A program made the position numbers and the translations under genes. Below, in pieces: positions 12,828-22,565 of a DNA stretch of 64,000 bases. This DNA is from Paratrimastix pyriformis (lineage: Eukaryota > Preaxostyla > Paratrimastigidae): contig JAPMOS010000138.1 in NCBI GenBank assembly GCA_027972325.1, positions 1-64,000 of the forward strand, read 5' to 3'. The notes beneath the pieces are model-generated. The model ran no database searches and had not been told where the DNA came from. It saw only the letters and a program-made list of their open reading frames with translations. Numbering within the stretch: position 1 is the stretch's first letter; each line of letters opens with the position of its first letter.

Positions 12828-13785
12828 GCGGGGGGCCTGCGGGGATATCGTGGGTCGGGCGGCGGCCGCCAGGGCCCGGGCCATGGCGTTGGGGCGCTCC
12901 CACTGGGCGATGAACTGGCCGTTGGGGGGCGGGGTGAGGAGCCGGGCGATCAGGCAGAGGTGGGCTTGGCGCAGGGAGGCCTCGATCCTCGGGAGGCCCG
13001 GGCCTTGGCCGGCCAGGAAGAGGAAGTCGCGCGGGACACCCGGGAAGAAGCGTTTGTCGGTCCTCAGTGGGCGACCCGTGAGCCATGCGGAGGCGTACCG
13101 GGCCAGGTCGTCCTCGAGGGCGCGGCACTGCTCCGTCGATGGACAAATCGCCGTCATGCCATAGAGTAGCGTCGGGAAGGCCCATTCCCTGACGCACTCG
13201 ATTTTCGCCAGGGGCGGCAGAGCGCAGGCATGGATGCGGGCCAGCCGGTCGTTCCAGGAGGCCGTGATGCGCTGGAGGTGGTCGTCCCAGGAGCCGTCGA
13301 AGCGCACGGTGTATCCCAGGTAGGTGTAGGTGGTGGTGTCGCCCATGGCCGGGATGGGCTGACCTTGGAGCTGCAGGAGGAAGCCCGGCTGGGCGTGGCC
13401 CTTGTCGGCGGCCAGGATGGCGCATTTCTTCGCATTCAGGCGCAGCCGGGCCCAGGCCAGGAAGGCCTCCAGCCTGTCGCAGAGCACCCGCAGGGCCGCG
13501 TCGCTGGCGGCGGTCACCACGAGATCGTCGGCAAAGGCCTGGCAGCTGGCGGCGGTGGTGGGGTCCCCGGCCAGGCCGGCACCCAGCGGGCCCAGGGTCG
13601 GGTCGGGCAGCTCGAGCCAGCGGAGGAGCGGATCAAGGGCGAGGAGGAACACCACCGGGCTCAGTGCGTCGCCTTGTTTGACCCCCCTTTCAAGAGCGAT
13701 TGGGGGGAGGGGCTCGTCGGGGCGGCCCCGGTCGTAGCAGTCCCGCCAGGTCATGGAGAGCCCCTGGTAGAGCTCGAGGATGGCC
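12828..13785 (-). mobile_element. LINE reverse transcriptase fragment
   Basis: On the minus strand a continuous frame of about 315 codons carries reverse-transcriptase hallmarks of non-LTR elements: GVKQGDALSPVVFLLALDPL (about 13605-13680), AFADDLVVTA as the catalytic box with FADD (about 13515-13545), then a thumb-like part with TYTYLGYTVRFDGSW. Fingers motifs upstream of GVKQGD are mostly missing, so the copy is truncated at its 5' end, as is usual for LINEs. GC-rich sequence stops abruptly near 12827, taken as the other boundary. At 13785 it abuts the intron-containing end of a SAP-domain gene (ATGATGCCTATGAGG) that is more complete in the other two copies. No endonuclease or RNase H is attached. 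Confidence 0.85.
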
Positions 13786-14018
13786 GCGAGATTGATGCCT
13801 ATGAGGTGGTCTGCGCCCCAATCTGGTATCGCCTGCCTTCCCTTCATCATCAACCATCCCCCCCGCCCGCCCGCCCGCCCAACCGCCCGCCCCTGCAGCT
13901 TATGAAGATATTCACTGTTGACCAGTTGAGCCCATTCGCGGTTGCCAAGGGCCTCAAGGTGCCCAAACGCAAGGCTGACCTGGTCACCAGCCTCAACAGG
14001 AACGCCCGCCCGGACTGA
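13786..14018 (+). pseudogene. SAP-exon fragment, copy 1, cut by the LINE piece
   Basis: This is the last coding part of the NTPase-SAP gene family. It holds the end of an exon (DAYEV), a GT-AG intron whose 3' end is CCCTGCAG, and an exon starting at about 13902 that encodes one SAP-like motif ([31 protein letters not shown]) and ends at a TGA. The upstream domains are absent. It is a fragment of the kind of gene seen whole on the minus strand at 25288-28223. Confidence 0.7.
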
Positions 14019-14485
14019 GTGTGCGGGCGGATGACCCGCGGGCAAAAACCGACCCCGAGCGCGGCCTCCCATCTCCCCACCATTCGCTTGGGTAGAGGGT
14101 ACCATGTGCCGCGCCACCTCCCCACCCCACCTGCGGGTCATCACCTCGGGGGGGTGGTCGACTTGCCCGGTTGGTGCCCGCGGGCAACCCGCGGGCAGGG
14201 ACGCGGGATGTCCGCCTACCCGCCACGTTCCCGCCTCCCGGGGGCATGCCCGCCTCCTGCCCGCCTCCTGCCCGTCTGCCAGCGGGCATGCCCGCCCCCT
14301 GCCCGCCTCCCGGGGGCATGCCCGCCTCCTGCCCGTCTGCCAGCGGGCAATCCCGCCTCCTGCCCGCCTCCCCCAGATGATAACGGCAAGATTGTCCTTC
14401 ATAATCCCGTCTTGCATGCCAGAATCCCGACCGACCGACTTCAATAGAGAGTGTCGTACGCTGGGCAGTCGGGCACGGGGCCCTG
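14019..14485. repeat. Shared 3' flank with GC-rich inverted and tandem units (copy 1)
   Basis: Downstream of the SAP stop codon lies a conserved 450-base flank containing repeated GCCCGCCTCCTGCCCGCCTC and CGGGGGCATGCCCGCC units. The same flank occurs at 41234-41700 (plus) and 24888-25287 (minus), always next to a SAP exon. Long open frames in it are GC artefacts. Confidence 0.85.
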
Positions 14486-14954
14486 GAACTCTTTCCTGAG
14501 GCGGCGCCTCTTTACACTTGCGCTGGAGACCCCAGGGGTGATGGTTCCGCGGAAGGGGTTATAAGGTCTTCGAGTCCCCCTCCAGAGCCTGCTGCTGCTC
14601 CTCCGCCGCCATGTCCAGACGTTCCCTCACTCGGGCATCGTCGGCCCGGTGCTGTTCAGCTGCAGCGGCTGCTCACGGTCGAGGTGGGGGACGCGGGGCG
14701 GCCATGACGACGGGGGGGGCGGACCACCCAACCCGACTCACCGCCCTCGATGGAATGCACCGATTTGGTTCGTCCGTTCTCTGTTCTTTCACAAAAAACA
14801 TGGGGGAGGGGGGGAGGAGGAGGAGGGGGGGGAGGAGGTTGGGGGTGAGGGGAGGGGGGATACACCGGGTGTGAGCAAGGAGAGCCGCATGGAACCGGAG
14901 AAACGAGGAGGCAGTGAATGAACGGCACGGCAATGCGCTGGCTGACGGGGGCGC
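14486..14954. other. Unassigned, GC-rich with a G-rich run
   Basis: Part of the duplicated block. It contains GGGGGAGG-type runs at 14805-14860 that differ in length from copy 2 (42014-42075). No recognisable gene. Confidence 0.4.
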
Positions 14955-15086
14955 TCAGCTGTGCCGAGGCGTCCAGTCCGCTTCCGACTCGGCCCGGACC
15001 TCGTCGCTTGGGCTTGCTTGGCCAAGGGAAGATCTCACGGACAGATCGAGCGTCTGCACCGCCGAACCGGCTGCTTGTGTTGCTGG

Positions 15087-15147
<61 letters not shown>

Positions 15148-15345
15148 GGTTGTTCGGCATCAGACTTGGGGCGAGCCGACGCACGCGTTCATGACGGCTA
15201 TCTCAGCCTCGACCCGACTGGGCGCGGGCCCGCGCTCGTGTGCCGCCCAGTGGGCATCCCAGGTGGCGCCCTCGAAGAACCAGCGGGCGAGGTCGGCCGG
15301 GTGAACATCGTCCGCGAACTTGGAGAGCACCAACCCGCTGGGCAT
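14955..15345 (-). CDS. Possible C-terminal exons of an unknown protein (copy 1)
   Basis: A non-repetitive minus-strand frame (LSKFADDVHPADLARWFFEG, then AEIAVMNAC) reaches about 15185, followed by the (CAG)n tract. After it comes an open stretch containing AVQTLDLSVRSSLGQASPSD and ending with a stop near 14958. The same arrangement, with a much longer CAG tract, is at 42170-42786. It may be the 3' end of the gene listed at 15774 or a separate gene; a minisatellite lies between them. Function unknown. Confidence 0.35.
15088..15147. repeat. (CTG)20 tract, copy 1
   Basis: Uninterrupted CTG/GCT repeat of about 20 units. The corresponding tract in copy 2 at 42329-42586 has about 85 units with CGG-containing interruptions. 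Confidence 0.95.
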
Positions 15346-15740
15346 TCAATTCAACCGAAGGACGAGAGCAGATGCAAGATGAGGAGAGAGAGCACCAACC
15401 CGCTGGGCATTCACCCGGAAGAGGAGCGGATGCGGATATGAGGAGAGCGAGCATCATATCACACCCGCTGGGCATTCCATTCAACCGAAGGACGAGCAGA
15501 TGCAAGATGAGGAGAGCGAGCACCAGCCCGCTGGGCATTTCAACCGAAGGACGAGCGGATGCGATGTGGATATGAGGAGAGAGCGCATCACTCCCGCAAG
15601 GGACATTCAATTCAACCGAAGGACGAGCAGATGCAATATGAGGAGACGGCGAGCAGGATGCGATGTGGAGATGAGGAGAGAGCGCATCACCCCCGCAGGG
15701 GCATTCAGAATATTCATCCGAAGGACGAGCGGATGCGATG
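15330..15740. repeat. Degenerate minisatellite of about 65-95 bases, copy 1
   Basis: About six imperfect units share CCGCTGGGCATTC, then CAACCGAAGGACGAG and GATGAGGAGAG. The same array is at 42770-43183. It probably lies in an intron or between genes; the reading frame is not conserved from unit to unit. Confidence 0.9.
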
Positions 15741-15773
15741 GGGAGGCGAGCGGGACATGGGGAGGGTGGGGGC

Positions 15774-18700
15774 TCAAGCGGGCGGCATGCTGCGGAGGGG
15801 GAGGGCGGACCAGAGGCGGGCCAGCGTGTCACGGGAGGCCGAGGCGAGGGGGCCCGTCAGGGTGCCCTGCAGGCGGGCCAAGCTGGCGGCGAGGGCCTCC
15901 TCGGCGGCCCTCTGATTGTCGTACACCCAGCCCAGCAGCTGCTCCGGGCTGCGGTCGGTGCTCTCGGGCTGCGAGCGTTTGGAGCCGACATGGCCGCTAT
16001 CGCGCCACGGTGGTCGGGGGGGCGTGACGGACCCGGTGGGCGACCGGGTGGAGGGAGGGGAACGGGAGGAGGATGGCGACCGGAAGAGAGGCGACCGGGA
16101 AGGCGGTGTCTGTGCGTTGATGCTCGGGTCGTCGGCCGGGTCGGGCGAGGCCGCAGGACACCACTGGTCGCAGGACAGGCTGGCGGGCACGGGCGGCACC
16201 TTGGCGGCGAGCAGGTACCAGTAGACGTGGAGCAAGTAGACCAGGCCCAGCCGGCGGGAGATGTCGATGGTGGCGATGTGGCCCAGGTGGACGGTGCCGT
16301 CCGGTCTGCGCAGGGGCAGGACGAAGCATGCCAAGGTCGCGTCCCCGCGCGCCTGGATGAGGATCCCGGTCGTGTCCCCGCGCGCCTGGATGAGGATCCC
16401 GTAGGGCGCGAAGGCGGTGCGGAAGGACTCGAGCCGCCCCGACAGCGGGGGGGAGCAGGCGGCGACCGGGGCCGGGGTGGTGGTGGCGGTGAGAGCGGCA
16501 TCCGAATGGTCATCGGCGGTGATGATGGGCGGTGGTGGGGCGGGAGACCGTGCCCCCTTGCCGGCTGGCGGCGGCGGCGGGCCCCCGATGGGAGTGGCCC
16601 GATGGGGGGCGGAGGTTGTTGCGGGCCGCACATCTGCCGGGGGCGGCGGTCGGGCGGCCAATGGGGGTGCGCCGTAGTCCTTCTTCAGGGGATTCGGGAT
16701 GATGCCCAGCTTGGCCGCGGCCGCGCAGGGAGCCACCAGACCGTCGCCGCCGTGCTGCGGGCTGGGCAAGGAGGGCGGGGGAAGGACCAGCCACTCGGCC
16801 AGTTCGAGGCCAACCGCATCGGTCAGGATGTGGTGACCCTGCTGCGGATCCGGCTGTTGCTGCTCGGTCTGCGGACAGGGTCTCCTTTGGGGCTCCCACA
16901 CTGCTCCACCCCCCCTGCTCCACCCCCCGCTGCTCCACCACCCGCACTGCTCCACCACCCGCACTGCTCCACCACCCGCACTGCTCCACCACCCGCACTG
17001 CTCCACCCCGGTCTGCGGCCAGAGTCTCCTGCCTGCCCTTTGGGGCTCCCGCACTGCTCCACCACCCCGCCTGCTCCACCCCCCCGCCCGGTCTGCGGAC
17101 AGGGTCTCCTGCCTGCCCTTTGGGGCTCCCGCACGGCACTGGCATGGCCATACAGCAGGATGTGATGAGAATATCCCGCTCCCGCCCTTTGTCCAATCCA
17201 TCGCAAGGGATCTCTGTGGATACGGACGGAGACTGACCACGAAATGAAAAACCCTGATGGAATGTGCCCTCAGGAAGGCTCCGCTCCACTCCCTCTCCCT
17301 CCAGCACCCGCGGACCCGGAGATCTTGCGAGCCAAGGCCCGCGAACTTCGTCAGCTGCGCACCTTCCCGGCACCGATGGTGCGCTTTAGCCATCTCAAGG
17401 ACCTGGACACCCCGCCCGAGGTGCGCCTGATGTGCGCCAACGCCCTGCGTCAAGGTCTGCTCTCGCCCGCGGTGGCGGTGGCGGTGGCGGTGGCGGTGGC
17501 GGTGGCGGTGGCGGTGGCGGTGGCGGTGGCGGTGGCGGTGGCGGTGGCTGTGGCTGTGGTTGTCCAAAGGAATTTGGTTGGGACTTGGGGAGCATCACAG
17601 ACCCCCACCCCCACTCCCCCCGACCAGCCGAGCCCACCCTCCGCTTCCACGACTGCTGCCAACGAGACGAGCTGGCCGTGCCGCTGAGTCGCTTCTTCAC
17701 TGGGGTCTGGCTGTACATTGAGGTCCTGTGCCTGCTGGTCGAGGACGCGGCGGCCCGCCTGCCCACGGACACGCCCAAGCCGATGCCGCCCCCGACCTTC
17801 CCCTCAGCCCGGGGGCGCACCCATCCCACCAGCATGGTCAGCTTCGCCCGGCCCGATTTTCGCGCCCCCGGGCTGCCCGGCGAGGACCCGGACAGCGACG
17901 AGTGGGCCGGTGGGCGATCTCCCGAAAGGTCGTCGGACTCAGTGTCGGGAAGAAGGCCCACGCGGCGTAGCTGGCCAGGTGGAAGGCCACGCGCAGGGTG
18001 ACCTCGGTCGGGAGGGCCCGTCGGATCAGCAGCCCGAGGAAGAAGGCGGGGCCATCCCGCCGGGCCAGCAGATAGTCGAGCACGTGCGGCGCGGGGGTGG
18101 TCGGGTCGGTCGGATCTGAGCAGCAAACGGGGACAGTGGGAGCAGGCGGGGGTGGTGGAGCAGGCGGGGGGCAGAGCAGGCGGGGGCAGAGCAGGCGGGG
18201 GGTGGAAGAGGCGGGGGCGAGAGGTGCGGTGCCCTCGGGGGTCGGGGTTGGTGAGGAAGGGAGAGGGGCAATGACAACTGACCAGGCGCAGGGAGCGCTC
18301 GTGGCGAGGTGAGCGCGTCTGCGGCCGAGTCGCAAATGGGGGGGGAGGGGGGAGGGGGGGGGAGGAGGATGAGAAGTGAAGCGGGATACATCACACATCG
18401 CCACACCACGGATTTGCTGGCTGAACCATCAAGCGGGTGTCGGCCCTGCCCCTCCGCCATTCTATTCCCCGCCAGTCGCCTCATGCCGCTCGATGCCGAT
18501 CGTCCGGACCTGTGGATGGCCGAGTGCCCTCGCGGTTGTCGACCGGGGCTCTGGTGGTGCTTGTTCCGGGCGGGGCCGTGGTCGCTGTGGTATCAGGCGG
18601 GGCCGTGGTCGCGGTTTTGCCAGCCGGGGCCGCGGTGACGGTGGTGGATGTGAGAAGCGACCCGGGCGCTGATATCATGAGCACAGAGGACGCAGCCAGG

Positions 18701-18980
18701 CAGCCAGGCAGCCAGACCAAGGCTCCCAGGCCGTGGCATTGCAGTTTTCCTGTTCACTTCGGCAACACGAATGAGCTCCAAGAGCAGGCCGCTGAACCGG
18801 TGGCCAAAGTTCGCGGATTCGAAGTCGATGGCAACCTTCCACCACCGCCCGCCAGCGCCTGCCAGCAGGGCGGGACGCAGTTCCGTCCCCCAGGAGATGT
18901 CGAGGCAAACACACTTTTCTCCTCTGGGGCTTTCCAGTGGAAGCTGTGATTGCTAGAGGTCGGGGTGAGACTGAGCGCGC
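15774..18980 (-). pseudogene. Unknown multi-exon gene, copy 1, disrupted by an inversion
   Basis: Counterpart of the minus-strand gene at 43215-46650. The C-terminal part (16853 down to 15774, ending SALPLRSMPPA) is still on the minus strand. The segment encoding the N-terminal part of the long exon (MKNPDGMCPQEGSAPLPLPP and onward) now sits on the plus strand at 17244-17905. The upstream exon (LDYLLARRDGPAFFLGLLIR, ending FREIA) is on the minus strand at about 17910-18085. The breaks fall at GATCCGG/CTGTTGCTGCTC (16853/16854) and GGGCCGG/TGGGCGATC (17908/17909). A further open segment near 18745-18900 (DFESANFGHRFSGLLLELIR-like) corresponds to an upstream exon of copy 2. Function unknown. 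Confidence 0.65.
17469..17553. repeat. (GTGGCG)n hexamer repeat in coding sequence, copy 1
   Basis: About 14 GTGGCG units, encoding alternating Ala and Val. The equivalent place in copy 2 (44680-44935) is a much longer array built from GAGCCA units, encoding Ala-Leu in the reverse frame. Confidence 0.9.
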
Positions 18981-19162
18981 GACCACCAGAATCCATCACA
19001 GACGGAATGCTTGGATCAGTTTTTTGGCTGTCGAGCGTTTCATTTGCGCATGCTCGACAGCCACTCCTCGCGAATGGGTAAGCCTGAAGGTGCTCATCTA
19101 CGGCAGTGAGGTTTGGTCGAGCAGGGTCGACAGACATCTCGGGTGAATTGCGTCAATCGGAT

Positions 19163-19381
19163 ATTGTGATGGGTTCGAGTATACTCCTGAGCTTGCCCTG
19201 CAGCAACCGGGCGGCCTCGGGGCCCGCCCGGGCCTCCACTGGGGGCCAGGCCTCGGCCGGCAGGGGCTCGGGAGTCGGGAAAGGCGCCTCGCCCATCAGC
19301 AGCACGTACAGGACAACGCCCGCCGCCCAGACGTCCACCTTGGAGGTGTAGCCCGGGGTGGCGCCCTGCGTGCGCGCACAC
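19163..19381 (-). CDS. Ser/Thr protein kinase fragment
   Basis: One minus-strand frame encodes GYTSKVDVWAAGVVLYVLLM followed by GEAPFP, the subdomain IX-X signature of Ser/Thr kinases (D-x-W-x-x-G-V-x-L-Y-x-L-L-x-G-x-x-P-F). An acceptor-like pyrimidine/AG lies just upstream. The catalytic loop and DFG motif are not visible nearby. A G/C-homopolymer stretch (19390-19495) lies where an intron would be, and an open stretch near 19540-19620 (FRAEREVRG) may be another exon. It sits immediately outside the right end of the duplicated block. Either an exon of a divergent kinase gene or a remnant. Confidence 0.5.
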
Positions 19382-20333
19382 GGGAGAGCGAGATTGGGGC
19401 GGGGGTGGAGGGGTGGGGGTGGGGGTGGGGTGTGGGGTGTGGGGTGTGGGGGGGGGGGGGGGGGGGGGTGTGTGGGGGGGTGGGGGGGGGGACGGGTGGA
19501 GGGAAAGCGGTGAGGGCCTGGGGTGCGAGCGACCACCAGGTGGAGCAGATGCGCACGTATGGCAGGAAAAGGAGGCGCCGCGGACCTCCCGCTCGGCGCG
19601 GAACATCTGTTGGTTGGTTGGGCGGGGTCGGGGTCGGGGTCGGGGACGGGGGCACTGCAGGAGTTCGAGTCGTGGGTCTGCCGGGCTTTCCGGGGATCCG
19701 GCCCTGGCGGACCCCCAAAAAACGGGGGTACCTTGTTTTCCCGTTCTTTTCGTGTTGATTCGTTATCCCCTTCCCCCCGGTTCGCGGGGAGGGCACAAGA
19801 AAAGGGTTGTGCCACCGCGGACGGCCGGCGATCGGAGGACCCGGAGGGAGACGACACCACCGGGGCCGAGCCAAGGAAGGCTGCCTGCTGTGCCCATCCA
19901 GCAGACTAGCGGCCACCAGAACGAGGCCTCCACTACATAGCAATCGACCGAACCCCTCTCCCCTGCGGGTGGACGACGGCAGCGTCAGGCTCGCCGGGTG
20001 AGCTCGTCCTCAAAACCTGCGGGGAGGGGGGGGGAAGTCTTAGGTCGTCGCTCTTCCATCCATTTTCTCTCCCTGTCTTGCTTTCGGGGCGACCTAGGAT
20101 GGTGGCATACCGACCAAGCGCAACCACGAGGCCGAGGCTCACCAGCCGGATCGGTGATGAAGGAGGTGGGGTGATGAGAATGCGATGATTTTGAGCCGAA
20201 GCCTATCGAGGGTGACGAGGTGACGGGGAATTGGGGGATAAAACCTTTTGTGATTTCTTTCTCATGGCTCCTTAGTTAGCCTCACACGAGGCTGCATTAA
20301 AACTACTAATCATAACACGAGACTGACTGGGTT
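19382..20333. other. Unassigned spacer with poly-G run
   Basis: It contains a G-rich run with few interruptions at 19405-19500 and a ribosomal-protein-free, repeat-poor remainder. No gene assigned beyond the possible kinase exon noted above. Confidence 0.35.
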
Positions 20334-21694
20334 CACGTGGTGGCAACTTATAACCCGAGAATCGCCACCAAAAACGGCCTCGCCGGAGCGACTCTGGGGG
20401 ATCCCAATTGGCCCGCCAGACCGGACGGGTCTCCGAGTTTTACCCGCTGTCGCGGCGAAGGCTGCAGCCAAACCGATCGACCAGGCTCGATCGAAACCAG
20501 TTTGTTGAATTTGTTCGTCCAAGAAGAGTCTTTCACTGGCGAACCCCCTGCGGAGTGGCCACAACTCGTTGGCGTATCTTTTGAAAGTGGAACTGTGTCC
20601 AACCCGAACATTTCACCGACATTAAATGTCGACTGATGATCTTCGACCACCCCGTCTGTCTTCATTCCATCACGAATCCTCTCGATCCCAAACGCCCGTC
20701 CACAGTCTTTCCGCGATCTGTGGTTGCCATCCGCGGGACCATGCATGCGCCGAGCGCACCCAAGGGGGCCCCTGACCCGTCTCGGCGAGGCGTGGCAGAG
20801 GGAGGAGGTCCGCGTCAGTTGGTCAGGTGGCTTCCTTTGGTGGTTCCCTCCAGTTCTCTGGACCCCCGAGGCGCCCCGGAGAAACACCCAGAGCACAGGG
20901 GCCAGAATTCATGCGGCCCCCCCGGATCCGGGACCCCATCGCCGCCCCGGCCAAGGTGACGCGTTTTGCAGGCGAGACGCCAGTTCTTGCCTCTCCGCGT
21001 TTTGCGGCCCTGCCATGCCCCCGCTGCCCACCCCCACTCAGCTGACAGTGCCCCCCCTCTCCCGGGTGCGAATATATGCCTCCCCTTGGACACGGGCCAC
21101 GTGTTGTCCTGTTCCAGGCGCTTTGACCGCCTCCGTGCCGGGTGATTGCCTTGCGCCAACCCTGCCTGCCGCGTCACCCCCCGACCTCGGCGCCGCATCG
21201 TGATTTTTGCATGTTTCTACGTAACACGTCGAGTTGTAATAGATCCGCATGTTCGTTTTTCTGTTCTGCTGCCATTTGGGCAGGTTGGTGTTGTGTCAGT
21301 CCAGGTGAGAGAGGCAAAGCGATGTCTTCGGAGAGAGAGAAAACAAGGAAGGACAAAGAACGGAGAAATGAAAAGCCCCTTTTATAGTGGCCTCGGAGAT
21401 TATGCGGAGAAGGTCGGGCCGAGAAGTCCGGGATAGGGCCATGGAAGAACTCCGGCGGAGGTCGGTCCGAAGAGGCGCTAGCCGCAACATTGGTCCGGAA
21501 TGAGGGCGACATCTGATCGAGGTCCTGGACCAGCCATCCCTCACCGGGATTCTCTGGGCCTACGTTGACTTTCTTTGGGGTTTGGGGTTTCCGGATCTCC
21601 TGACGCCTCCAGGGGTGCGCCCCGGAAGGACCCCAAAATAAAATTTCAATTGTGCCGGGTTTGGCGGCGATTCTCGGGTTATAAGTTCCCACGT
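20334..21694. mobile_element. Candidate DNA element with about 35-base inverted terminal repeats
   Basis: The left end ACGTGGTGGCAACTTATAAC continues CCGAGAATCGCCACCAAA. The right end, read on the minus strand, is ACGTGGGAACTTATAACC continuing CGAGAATCGCCGCCAAA. The two ends match at about 32 of 35 positions and point inward, giving an element of 1.36 kb. No clear target-site duplication is visible (flanks CTGGGTTC and GAGATAA). Interior frames are open for 100-180 codons but show no transposase signature I recognise, so it would be non-autonomous. Confidence 0.5.
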
Positions 21695-21828
21695 TTATCT
21701 CTCACCTCATGGAAAAAGAAACAGTCTCGACAGCAGCGCCGGAACCTCCGTGTCTGTCTATTGTGGCTGGATTTTGTGGTCGTTTGCAGATTGCTTTTTC
21801 ACGCTCTGTTCTGTGGTGGCGCCCGCAG

Positions 21829-22521
21829 TGGTGCAGGCATATCGCGATTTCGTGAGTTCCCGGAGGGAGGACTCACCGAGTGAAGGAGAGCTCGGGTTCC
21901 TGTACAAGCAACGTGAGGATAGGATCCAAGCTCTTTCCGACGGTTTCCCCACGGTGGGGCAACTTACAACAGCCTTGTTCCCGACCTGCGGTCTCTACTC
22001 CACGCGCCTCGCCATTTTCATTTCCGAGAAATTTCCTCCGCATGGTCTGTGCTTTTCCGCCTCCTCTGTGACGCCTCCGCCCGATCGAAATTCCGGTTCA
22101 TGTTGATCAATGCACCACACTGATTGGGCTGATCACAATTCGTGGGTTGGTGCGCGGCCTCGATCACACACTCCGCGAAGTTGTCTCCTCATCCTCTTGA
22201 GCTTTGCGCGCTCTCTCTCGTCACTTTCGAAATGTGTGCGCGTTTCTTGCCGGAGCCTGAAGACATTTTCTGATGCTTCTTTGCTTCTTTTGATGCTTCT
22301 GCATCGATTACAAGACGACGAAAATGATTTGTGCCCGATTGCCAAGGCCGTCAATGCGCCGTCCACTTCACTTCACACTGTGCGCTGTGATTATTCCGAT
22401 ATTTTCCCCTCATATATTCCTGTTCGCCGCGCAGTTGCCGTTGCCCCTGTCGCTGCCCCCGTCGCTCCTCAACACAACGGTCTCTTGCCCTGCTTCAAAA
22501 CAGATGTGAGGGGCGTGTGGT

Positions 22522-22565
<44 letters not shown>

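Larger units (their letters stand above)
13786..19009. repeat. Direct segmental duplication, copy 1 (with internal inversion)
   Basis: About 5.2 kb closely matches 41019-46676 in the same orientation, from the SAP fragment to the shared CACAGACGGAATG end point. Within it, roughly 16854-17908 is inverted relative to copy 2. Copy 1 also has a far shorter CTG tract (20 versus about 85 units) and a different in-frame hexamer repeat. Confidence 0.9.

Noticed and set aside
12828-14444. 576-codon frame on the minus strand as a single RT protein
   Set aside because: Its upstream third lies antisense to the SAP exon and the GC-rich flank, which are duplicated elsewhere without the RT; only 12828-13785 is LINE.
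14024-14444. Open frames in the GCCCGCCTCC-rich flank
   Set aside because: All six frames are open because of GC content and repeats, and the three copies do not conserve one frame.
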